Source of the DNA: Acidovorax carolinensis
GTDB lineage: Bacteria; Pseudomonadota; Gammaproteobacteria; Burkholderiales; Burkholderiaceae_C
DNA: 64,000 nt
Assembly: GCF_002157145.1 (NCBI RefSeq)
Contig: NZ_CP021361.1
Coordinates: 2,473,001-2,537,000 of the forward strand
Direction of reading: 5' to 3'
How positions within the stretch are numbered: position 1 is the first letter of the stretch; each line of letters begins with the position of its first letter. Below the pieces are notes generated by a model, which worked only from the letters and a program-made list of their open reading frames with translations, was not told the origin of the DNA and made no database searches. Shown here one piece after another: positions 54,932 through 64,000 of the stretch. Both the position numbers and the translations under genes were made by a program.

Positions 54932-55936
54932 ATGAACGCACGCCTTCCCGCCAGCGACGCTGGCAGCATCACCCGCGTGGCCGGCATCGAGGTGGGCCAC
55001 TTCACCGACACGCGCCGCCCCACGGGCTGCACCGTGGTCATGGCGCGCGAAGGTGCCGTGGGCGGTGTCGACGTGCGCGGCGCAGCGCCCGGAACGCGCG
55101 AGACCGACCTGCTCGACCCGTGCAATCTGGTGGAAAAGGTGCACGCCATCATGCTGGCCGGCGGCAGCGCCTGGGGGCTGGAGGCCGCCACCGGCGCCGT
55201 GCGCTGGCTGGAGGAACGCGGCGTGGGTTTTGACGTGACCGTGGGCCGCCTGCCCATCGTGCCGGCCGCCGTGCTGTTTGACCTGCTGGTGGGCGACATG
55301 CGCATCCGCCCCGACGCCGCTGCAGGCTACGCCGCCTGCGCTGCGGCATCCACCGCGGACCCGGCCGAGGGCAACGTCGGCGCCGGCACCGGTGCGGCGG
55401 TAGGCAAGATCTTTGGCATGCAGCGCGCCATGAAGGGCGGCGTAGGCACCGCGTCCATCACGGTAGGCGGCGTCACCGTGGGGGCGCTCATCGCCTGCAA
55501 CGCCCTGGGCGATGTGGTCGACCCCGACACCGCCCAGGTGATTGCCGGCGCCCGCACCGAAGACGGCCTGCGATTGCGCGACACCCGCCGCGCCCTGCTG
55601 CGCGGCGAACTTCCCCAACCCTTGCTGGCCGGCACCAACACCACCATCGGCGTGGTGGCCACGGATGCGGTCATCACCAAGGTGCAAGCCCACCGCCTTG
55701 CGGTGGCCGCGCATGACGGACTGGCACGCAGCATCAACCCGGTGCACACCATGTCCGACGGCGACACGCTGTTCACCCTGGGCACCGGCCTTTCAGGCAA
55801 ACACCCTGGCATGCTGGTACTGGCCACCATGGCGGCCGAAGCCACCGCCATCGCCACGGCCCGCGCCGTTCGGGCCGCACAGGCCCTGACCACCGCCGAC
55901 GGCCTGCACCTGCCCTGTGCGGCCGATCTGGCCTGA
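54932..55936 (+). CDS. P1-family N-terminal nucleophile hydrolase (DmpA/NylC-like)
   Basis: 334 residues. The fold signature includes GVDVRGAAPGTRETDLL, MLAGGSAWGLEAATGAVRW, and the self-cleavage site LAGTNTTIGVVATDA. Cleavage is expected between Asn236 and Thr237, giving Thr as nucleophile as in NylC; DmpA uses Gly-Ser instead. No signal peptide. Relatives are aminopeptidases or amide hydrolases; the substrate is open. The gap to the ATPase gene is 44 bp but the function looks unrelated to copper. Confidence 0.9.
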   Translation: MNARLPASDAGSITRVAGIEVGHFTDTRRPTGCTVVMAREGAVGGVDVRGAAPGTRETDLLDPCNLVEKVHAIMLAGGSAWGLEAATGAVRWLEERGVGFDVTVGRLPIVPAAVLFDLLVGDMRIRPDAAAGYAACAAASTADPAEGNVGAGTGAAVGKIFGMQRAMKGGVGTASITVGGVTVGALIACNALGDVVDPDTAQVIAGARTEDGLRLRDTRRALLRGELPQPLLAGTNTTIGVVATDAVITKVQAHRLAVAAHDGLARSINPVHTMSDGDTLFTLGTGLSGKHPGMLVLATMAAEATAIATARAVRAAQALTTADGLHLPCAADLA

Positions 55937-55969
55937 CCCGCGCTATCGGCGCCATTCACCACAAGACCC

Positions 55970-57292
55970 ATGCCCCAGGCTTTTCGCAACACCCTGCTCA
56001 CCCTGCGCGACCTCATCGTTTCTGCCGGCCCGCTGGCCTTCCTGGCCCTGGGGCTGCTGGTGGCTGCCTATTGGTGGCTCAACCCCAATCCACCCAACCA
56101 GGTCACCCTGGCCACCGGCCCCGCGCAAAGCGCCTACGAAGAGTTCGGCAAGCGCTATCAAAAGGCCCTGGCTGCCGACGGCATCGAGGTGGTGCTGCTG
56201 CCCAGCGATGGCTCGTCGGCCAACCTGCAGCTGCTGCGCGAGGGCAAGGCCGATGTGGCCTTTGTGCAGGGCGGCACGGCAGCGCTGCAGCCCGACGACC
56301 CCGAGCAACTGGTGTCGCTGGGCAGCCTGTTTGTCGAGCCGGTGTGGCTGTTCTATCGCGCCGACTCCGCCCTGAAGGTAGCGGCCAGTGGGCGACTCGA
56401 CAGCCTGCGCCAGCTGCGCGGCCTGCGCGTGAACGTGGGCTCGGAAGGCAGTGGCGTGCCCACCCTGATGGACCGATTGCTGGATGCGAACCGCGTGGAG
56501 AAGGGCCAGGTGAAACTGTCGCGGCTGGAGCAGACGCCCGCCACGATGGCTTTTCTGGCGGGCAAGCTGGATGCGCTGGTGTTTGCATCGGCGCCCGAAT
56601 CCCTCATGGTGCAGATGCTGCTACAGACACCCGGCGTGCACCTCATGGACTTTGCCCAGCACGAGGCCTATGGCCGCAAGTTTCCGTTCCTCACGCCCGT
56701 GACGCTGCCCCGCGGAGTGGTGGACCTGGCGGGCAATGTGCCCTCGCAGGATGTGCGGCTGGTGGCATCGACCACGTCGCTACTGGCCCGCGAGGGCACG
56801 CACCCCGCGCTCCTGACGCTGTTTGCCCAGAACGCGCAGGCGCTGCATGGCAGCGCGGGCTGGTTCAACCGGGCGCGCGAGTTTCCAAGCACCCGGCACA
56901 GCGAACTGCCCATCGCCAAGGAAGGCGAGCGCGCCATCAACGAACCGGTGCCGCTGCTGCAGCGCTACCTGCCGTTCTGGATTGCCAACCTGGTCGAGCG
57001 CATGTGGCTGGTGCTGGGCATCCTGCTGGCGGTGATGCTGCCGCTGTCGCGGGTGGTGCCACCGATTTACCAGTTCAGGGTGCGCTCACGCGTGTTCCGC
57101 TGGTATGGGCGTCTGCGCGAAATCGAAAATGATCTTGAATCGGGCAAGGCCCTGCCGCAAGACCTGCTGGTGGCGCTCGACACGCTCGAGGCCCATGTCG
57201 AAAAAGTGAGCGTGCCCCTGTCGTATGCCGACGAGTTGTATGCGCTGCGCAACCATATTCATCTGGTACGCCGAAAGCTTTTGCGCACCTGA
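55970..57292 (+). CDS. TAXI-type TRAP solute-binding protein with membrane anchors
   Basis: 440 residues. An uncleaved N-terminal helix (residues about 21-39, GPLAFLALGLLVAAYWWL) is followed by a binding domain with TGPAQSAYEEFGKRYQKAL and GEGSGVPTLM-like elements of the TAXI family (NVGSEGSGVPTL). A second membrane helix near residue 345 (LVERMWLVLGILLAVMLPLS) and a C-terminal cytoplasmic helical tail make it a membrane-bound variant. No TRAP permease gene is next to it. Confidence 0.87.
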   Translation: MPQAFRNTLLTLRDLIVSAGPLAFLALGLLVAAYWWLNPNPPNQVTLATGPAQSAYEEFGKRYQKALAADGIEVVLLPSDGSSANLQLLREGKADVAFVQGGTAALQPDDPEQLVSLGSLFVEPVWLFYRADSALKVAASGRLDSLRQLRGLRVNVGSEGSGVPTLMDRLLDANRVEKGQVKLSRLEQTPATMAFLAGKLDALVFASAPESLMVQMLLQTPGVHLMDFAQHEAYGRKFPFLTPVTLPRGVVDLAGNVPSQDVRLVASTTSLLAREGTHPALLTLFAQNAQALHGSAGWFNRAREFPSTRHSELPIAKEGERAINEPVPLLQRYLPFWIANLVERMWLVLGILLAVMLPLSRVVPPIYQFRVRSRVFRWYGRLREIENDLESGKALPQDLLVALDTLEAHVEKVSVPLSYADELYALRNHIHLVRRKLLRT

Positions 57293-57335
57293 GGGGCGAT
57301 GCCGCAAGCCGGGGGCGCCCCTGGCACATTGCCCG

Positions 57336-59774
57336 TCAGCGGGCCTTGCCGGGCCTGGCAGGCTTTTTGGACGACAGCGGAGCCGCCTTTGAATCCACAG
57401 CGCGGGCAGCAACCGGCGGTGCATCAGGCACCACGCGCAGGGAACCTTCGGCCGCCAGCTTGTTGCGCATGCGTCGCGTCATCGACTGGGTGCTGCCATC
57501 GGCAGCGGTGAACAGAAACAGGGTTCCATGGGGGCTGGCCCAGGTCAACTGGGTGCGCACCGCCCGGCGGTTGGTGATGAGCTCCACCCACGCACCCACC
57601 ACAAACCCGGCGTAGAGGCTGTCGTCCCCCGGCGCGGCAAGAGCGCTGTCGGATGGCTCGGGTCCCGTAACTTCCCCCACCGGCAGCTCGCTTGCGGAGT
57701 TGGTGGCGTGAGGTTCTGGTTCCGTTACGGGTTCCGTTTTGGGTTCGGGTTGGGGCTCGGGAACCACCGCAACACGCGCCGGCTTTTCAAACGCTGCCTG
57801 GTGCAGGCCCACAAGCCGCTGCATGAAGCTGCTGGCCTGGGTCGGTGGATGCTCGATCGTCTTGAGCCCTGCCCGCACCTTGGACAAAATGCCGGGGATG
57901 GCCTTGGTGAGGCGGTCCGGTTCGGCACGCGTCAGTGCGGGCTGCGCGCTCCACAACAGCAGGGGTACCAGCGCCAGGTACCCGCCAGGGTCGCCCTCGC
58001 TACCGTTGAGGCCCTCGGGCTGCGTCACCTGGGCCAGCGCCACCACATCGGCCCACGGGCCGGTGACGAAGTCCAGAATGTCTGCGGGCACCTGCTCCAG
58101 ATCCGGCAGCTTGCGGATGTCGGCCGCAATCTTTTCGGCCAGCATTTCACGCTGCTCGGCCTGCTGCAGAATTTTTTCCTTGGCATCCTGCTGCGACTTG
58201 ATCTTTTGCTCCTGGGAATCCCAGGCTGCATGCAGCGCCTTGAGCACCGTGTCAAAAGGCCCCGCATCGTGGATATCCGTCGCAGCCAGATGCCCGACCG
58301 CTTCGTTCAGCAAACGCATGAACTGGCTGAACCCTGGTGCGGTCTCCGCCTTGAACGCGAGACTGCGCTGGGTCAGTTCATCCAGCAACTGCCTGGCTGG
58401 ATGCGACTCATCGGTGAAGAAGCGCCCGTCATGCCGCACCAGCTGCCTGATCGCCGGCTCCAGGTTTTGCACTGCGCTCTGAACCGGCGCAAGCAGCCGT
58501 TCGTCCTGCGCAATGTTGTCCATCATGCGGCTCACCACCTCCATGGCGACCGCCGGCGAATACGCCTGGCCATCCACCGGGCCCGCATAAGGAACTGCAT
58601 ACACAACCGGAGCCACGCCGGGTCCGCGCCAGCCGGAACCGCCTGCCGCAGCGCTGCCGGACAGGCGCCCCACCAGGCGTTCGAGCTGGGCCATGTCCTG
58701 AATGGCTTCGGCCACGGCGCCGGATGGGAAATAACCCCCTCCCTGTGCCGCAAGGCCTGCCTGCGCGCTGGCGCCTGCGCCACGAGGGTCAGACCATGCA
58801 GGCTGCAGGCTGACGGGTTGTGATGCACCACCGGCATGGGCGCGTGCATCGAAGGCATAAGGGTCGCCACCGCCGGCCAGCATCTGGCGCAGAATGCCCA
58901 CGGTCAACAAGGCTTCCTCGGCCGCCGAGGAAATGGGCACCTGCAGCGAATCGCCTTGCCAACCGGTGGATCCGCCCATTCCCCGGCCGCCGTAGGCTGC
59001 CGTTGCGCCGTACGCGCTGATGGGTGCGCCCATCGAATGCCCGCCGTAACCGGTCGAATGGCCGCCCCCATAGCCGGTGCTCGGGTTGGACGCACCGTAG
59101 CCGCTGCGCCCGCCGGACGGCATGCCGAGCACCGAATACCCCACGGGTTCGATGCCATGCTCCCGAAGACTGGCTGCAGCACTTTTGTATTCGGTGACCA
59201 GCAACCGGCCCAGCACTTCGCGCATGTGCTGCATCCACAGTTGCCGCACCGGTGGCTCCACGCCAGTCTCGGCCACCACCCGCTGCAAGGCGCGGATGTA
59301 GTTTTCCGGGCGCAGGGGATTGCGTTCGGGTTGCACACTGCGCAATCCCTGGGCAGAGCTGACCAGGGTGTTGAGTTCCGTCAGCACGGCGTCGGTGGCA
59401 TGGGCGGCCAATTGCTGGGCCCGCGACAGCTCCACCTGATCCTGCATCTCGGTTTCGTCCATGAGCGAAAGCTCGCCGAAATCCATGCCCGTGTCATCCA
59501 CCGTGCGGGCGCCCGATTTGGATGGCCCTTCGGCAAAGATTTCCAGCAAGGCCATGGGGTACGCCTTGACCAGCGATGGCTCGTGTTGCTTGAGCAACCG
59601 CCAGGCATCACCGACCAGAGCGCGCCGCTGGATGTCGCGGGTGGACGACTCCTCCCCCTCCAGGGCACCCGTGGTGACCTGCACCAACTGCCCCATAAGG
59701 GCTTCACCTCCGCGCACTGCGTTGACGACGCAGGCACGGAATACCGTTCTCGATCGGGGCGCAGTGAGAGACAT
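57336..59774 (-). CDS. DUF1631 family protein
   Basis: 812 residues. It begins MSLTAPRSRTVFRACVVNAV and contains the family's long helical regions separated by a Gly/Ser/Tyr-rich linker (about residues 215-285, with a GYGGHSTGYGGHSMG-like repeat) and a C-terminal Lys/Pro-rich tail. There is no signal peptide, so it is cytoplasmic. The function is not known. It is convergent with the TAXI-type gene 43 bp away. Confidence 0.88.
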   Translation of the reverse strand: MSLTAPRSRTVFRACVVNAVRGGEALMGQLVQVTTGALEGEESSTRDIQRRALVGDAWRLLKQHEPSLVKAYPMALLEIFAEGPSKSGARTVDDTGMDFGELSLMDETEMQDQVELSRAQQLAAHATDAVLTELNTLVSSAQGLRSVQPERNPLRPENYIRALQRVVAETGVEPPVRQLWMQHMREVLGRLLVTEYKSAAASLREHGIEPVGYSVLGMPSGGRSGYGASNPSTGYGGGHSTGYGGHSMGAPISAYGATAAYGGRGMGGSTGWQGDSLQVPISSAAEEALLTVGILRQMLAGGGDPYAFDARAHAGGASQPVSLQPAWSDPRGAGASAQAGLAAQGGGYFPSGAVAEAIQDMAQLERLVGRLSGSAAAGGSGWRGPGVAPVVYAVPYAGPVDGQAYSPAVAMEVVSRMMDNIAQDERLLAPVQSAVQNLEPAIRQLVRHDGRFFTDESHPARQLLDELTQRSLAFKAETAPGFSQFMRLLNEAVGHLAATDIHDAGPFDTVLKALHAAWDSQEQKIKSQQDAKEKILQQAEQREMLAEKIAADIRKLPDLEQVPADILDFVTGPWADVVALAQVTQPEGLNGSEGDPGGYLALVPLLLWSAQPALTRAEPDRLTKAIPGILSKVRAGLKTIEHPPTQASSFMQRLVGLHQAAFEKPARVAVVPEPQPEPKTEPVTEPEPHATNSASELPVGEVTGPEPSDSALAAPGDDSLYAGFVVGAWVELITNRRAVRTQLTWASPHGTLFLFTAADGSTQSMTRRMRNKLAAEGSLRVVPDAPPVAARAVDSKAAPLSSKKPARPGKAR

Positions 59775-59833
59775 GTCGGGAGGAGGAAAGAAAAGTTTCC
59801 GGTTGCAATGCTACTTGACCGGAAGCCCCCTTT

Positions 59834-61495
<1,662 letters not shown>

Positions 61496-61738
61496 TCGTT
61501 CTCTAACCTGCAAAAGTGGGCAGAAATTCTGCGTACAAACCGCGATTATCGGCCCATGCGACAATACTCAGCGTTGCGGGCTCCAGTTGCCCGCCACATC
61601 AGCAGTCTGCTGGGGACGAAGGAAGAGCATCTTCCGGGCTCCCACCCTTGAACCTCATCTGCCTAAGACTGGCTCGGCAACCCACCGGTTGCCACGACAG
61701 GCCGATACCCAGCGCCCCGGACGGGTGCATTCACCGAC

Positions 61739-63538
61739 ATGAAATTTGAAGAACTGAATCTGGCTCCTGCCCTTTTGAAGGCTGTGCTCGAACAAGGCTA
61801 CGAGACCCCCACGCCCATCCAGGCGCAGGCCATTCCGGCCGTGCTGGCGGGCCATGACCTTCTGGCCGGCGCACAGACCGGCACCGGCAAGACCGCCGCA
61901 TTCACCCTGCCCATGCTGCACCGCCTGTCGCAAAGCGCTGCACCCAAGAACAAGTTTGGCGGCAAGGGCATCCGTGCGCTGGTGCTGACCCCCACCCGCG
62001 AACTCGCGGCCCAGGTGGAAGAGTCGGTGCGCGAATACGGCAAATACCTCGACATCAACTCCACCGTCGTCTTCGGCGGTGTGGGCATGAACCCCCAGAT
62101 CGACCGCATCAAGCGTGGCGTGGACATCCTGGTGGCCACCCCCGGCCGCCTGCTCGACCTGCAGCAGCAGGGCTTCCTGGACCTTTCCACCGTGCAGGTG
62201 CTGGTGCTCGACGAAGCCGACCGCATGCTGGACATGGGCTTCATCCATGACGTGAAGAAGGTGCTGGCCCTGGTGCCCAAGGACAAGCAGAGCCTGCTGT
62301 TCTCGGCCACCTTCAGCGACGAGATCCGCGAGCTGGCCAACACCCTGCTCAAGAGCCCGCAAAGCATCCAGGTCACGCCCAGCAACACCACGGTGCAGCG
62401 CATCACGCAGGTGATCCACCCCGTGGGCCGCGGCAAGAAAAAGCAGGTGCTGCTGCACATCATCCAGCAGCACAACTGGAGCCAGGTGCTGGTGTTCACG
62501 CGCACCAAGTTCGGCGCCAACAACGTGGCCGAATTCCTGACCAAGAACGGCGTCAACGCCATGGCCCTGCATGGCAACAAGAGCCAGAGCGCCCGCACGC
62601 AGGCCCTGGCCGGCTTCAAGAGCGGTGATATCCGCGCCCTGGTTGCCACCGACATCGCGGCGCGCGGCATCGACATCGACGAGCTGCCGCACGTCGTCAA
62701 CTACGAAATCCCGAACGTGTCGGAAGACTACGTGCACCGCATCGGCCGCACCGGCCGCGCGGGCAACAGCGGTGAAGCCGTCAGCCTGGTCTGCATGGAC
62801 GAGGAAGGCTTCATGATGGACATCGAGCGCTTCACCAAGCAGCAGATTCCGGTGCAGGTCATCGAAGGCTTCGGCCCCGACGCCGGTGAAAAGGCCGAGC
62901 CCATTGCCATGGGCCGCCAGACCATCTGGGGCGGCGCAGGCAAGCCCCCGAGCCGCGATGTCATGCAGGCAGCGGCCAAGGCGGCGCGCAGCGAGATGAT
63001 GGAACGCATCCGCACCAACAAGGCCGGCCAGGGTGGCGGCGGTGGTGGTGGTGGTGGTGGTGGTGGCGACCGCGGCCCACGCCAGGGTAGTGGTGGCGGT
63101 AACGGCGGCGGTGGCGGCAATGCCCCCCGCTCCGGCCGCGGTGGCGGCGGTGGTGGCCAGGGCGGCGGCGCGCGTGGGGGTGCCCAGGCACCGGCACGCG
63201 GCCGTGCCCGCCCCGCCGGTGGCGGCGGCTATGACGGCGGCGGCGGCGGCAACCGCTATGACGACGCCCAACCCCCTCGCCCCAATGCCCACCTGGGCAC
63301 GCATTCGGGCCACAGCAACCCGGGCCAGCGCAACGCAGGCCATACGCCAGGCGGCCAACCCGACCCGATGCGCACCAGCGTGGACAGCATGGCCGGCAGC
63401 GGCCGCCGCGGCGGTGGTGGTGGTTACCGGGGCAACTCGGGCGGTGGTGGCGGCTATGGCGGTGGCACGGGTGGCGCTGGCGGCCGGGGCGGCGGGTCTC
63501 GCGGGCCGGGTGGTAATCGCGGCTCTTTCGGCCGCTGA
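61739..63538 (+). CDS. rhlE: RhlE-type DEAD-box RNA helicase
   Basis: 599 residues. The Q motif is followed by [18 protein letters not shown] ([11 protein letters not shown]), SAT, and the C-terminal [16 protein letters not shown] and [10 protein letters not shown]. The helicase core ends near residue 410. The remaining 190 residues are a Gly/Arg-rich disordered tail with RGG and poly-Gly blocks that may bind RNA and drive condensation. A run of eight GGT codons (63041-63064) lies in the tail and could vary in length by slippage. Confidence 0.94.
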   Translation: MKFEELNLAPALLKAVLEQGYETPTPIQAQAIPAVLAGHDLLAGAQTGTGKTAAFTLPMLHRLSQSAAPKNKFGGKGIRALVLTPTRELAAQVEESVREYGKYLDINSTVVFGGVGMNPQIDRIKRGVDILVATPGRLLDLQQQGFLDLSTVQVLVLDEADRMLDMGFIHDVKKVLALVPKDKQSLLFSATFSDEIRELANTLLKSPQSIQVTPSNTTVQRITQVIHPVGRGKKKQVLLHIIQQHNWSQVLVFTRTKFGANNVAEFLTKNGVNAMALHGNKSQSARTQALAGFKSGDIRALVATDIAARGIDIDELPHVVNYEIPNVSEDYVHRIGRTGRAGNSGEAVSLVCMDEEGFMMDIERFTKQQIPVQVIEGFGPDAGEKAEPIAMGRQTIWGGAGKPPSRDVMQAAAKAARSEMMERIRTNKAGQGGGGGGGGGGGGDRGPRQGSGGGNGGGGGNAPRSGRGGGGGGQGGGARGGAQAPARGRARPAGGGGYDGGGGGNRYDDAQPPRPNAHLGTHSGHSNPGQRNAGHTPGGQPDPMRTSVDSMAGSGRRGGGGGYRGNSGGGGGYGGGTGGAGGRGGGSRGPGGNRGSFGR

Positions 63539-63777
63539 GAGCGCCCGAGGCACGCCCATCCATATCCTGCATGCAGCGGGGCGCCACGCGCCTGCTGCCA
63601 TGCCGCGAGGGCGACCTGTTTGCGAACGCCGTCCGATCGGTGCCCACGATCTCGGGTCAGGCGCTGCAAATACACTGAGCGCCCCACCTGGGTGGCGCGG
63701 TGTTCGCTGACACACCAGCTGTGGGACGCGCAGTTAACATCGCGCCAAGACCGACAGGCTCCCAGGCAAAGCACACC

Positions 63778-64000
63778 ATGACCCAGCGCCCCACCCTCCT
63801 TGTTCCAAACACCCCCAGTGCTGCCCAGTCAACACCGTTGATGGCGCGCCGCATGCCGTGGCGCAGCTCTTTGGCCCTGGTGGCCGTGCTGTTGTCGGCA
63901 TGTGCCAGCACCCCACTGCCCCCATGGCCCGGCACGCCTGCCGCGGTGCAACAGCCTCTGCCGCGTGTGCAGCGCGGCACCGTGGTGCCGGCACCGCTGG
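63778..64000 (+). CDS. Lipoprotein gene, 3' end beyond the window
   Basis: 74 residues are visible and the frame is open at the window end. Residues about 26-42 are hydrophobic and end in the lipobox LLSAC-AST. The start could instead be ATG 63841, giving a signal peptide of normal length. After the Cys the chain is Pro-rich. The family cannot be told from this part. Confidence 0.6.
   Translation, partial: MTQRPTLLVPNTPSAAQSTPLMARRMPWRSSLALVAVLLSACASTPLPPWPGTPAAVQQPLPRVQRGTVVPAPL

Noticed and set aside
61655..63715. Minus-strand frame of 686 codons opposite rhlE
   Set aside because: It mirrors the DEAD-box gene, and its apparent Ala/Thr/His repeats come from the Gly-rich tail codons.

Overview
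The window comes from a high-GC betaproteobacterium, most likely a member of the Comamonadaceae (Acidovorax-like). The support is the protein content (RhlE, EttA, DUF1631, TAXI-type binding protein, MCE transport proteins) and a family of short hairpin repeats (core AGCTGCTNGCGCTT) that I recall as common in Acidovorax-type genomes. No rRNA, tRNA or CRISPR array was seen.

Region 1 (1-3.5 kb): the end of a heavy-metal RND efflux locus, with the pump gene cut by the window start and a His-rich periplasmic protein after it. Region 2 (3.6-20.0 kb): the conjugation module of a Tn4371-like integrative and conjugative element (ICE): a LysR-type regulator, an EexN-like lipoprotein, traG, a CopG-type gene and trbBCDEJ-(eex)-LFGI, tightly packed with ATGA overlaps and closed by a hairpin. 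The regulator is split by an IS630-family element, which itself carries an inserted IS3-family element. Both insertions can be removed on paper to restore full reading frames.

Region 3 (20.2-33.3 kb) is accessory DNA. It holds a three-gene minus-strand block with a papain/C39-like peptidase, an H-NS-like gene behind an AT-rich leader, and a low-GC minus-strand cluster (24.0-26.0 kb) with a 72-aa candidate precursor peptide, a SPASM radical-SAM maturase and a small companion gene that looks frameshifted. These are followed by a divergent SRAP/umuDC mutagenesis block, a membrane-anchored Mrr-like nuclease, a ParDE-type toxin-antitoxin pair, and broken pieces of flagellin, DUF927 and PLD-like genes. 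Region 4 (33.3-43.2 kb): an IS21-family element abuts a small P4-like integrative element (primase/helicase, AlpA, integrase), which carries another IS630-family insertion.

Region 5 (43.4-64 kb) looks like chromosomal backbone. It has an MCE-type lipid transport cluster without its ATPase, a YitT protein, and a copper/silver detoxification cluster (His-rich periplasmic proteins, CusC-like outer-membrane factor, multicopper oxidase with a one-base frameshift, cupredoxin, DUF411, CusF-like protein, P1B ATPase with two metal-binding zinc-ribbon-like domains). Then come a P1-family N-terminal-nucleophile hydrolase, a TAXI-type protein, DUF1631, EttA, RhlE and a truncated lipoprotein gene.

The strongest candidate for an undescribed system is the radical-SAM peptide cluster at 24.0-26.0 kb. 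All calls are by reading the sequence; no database searches were run.
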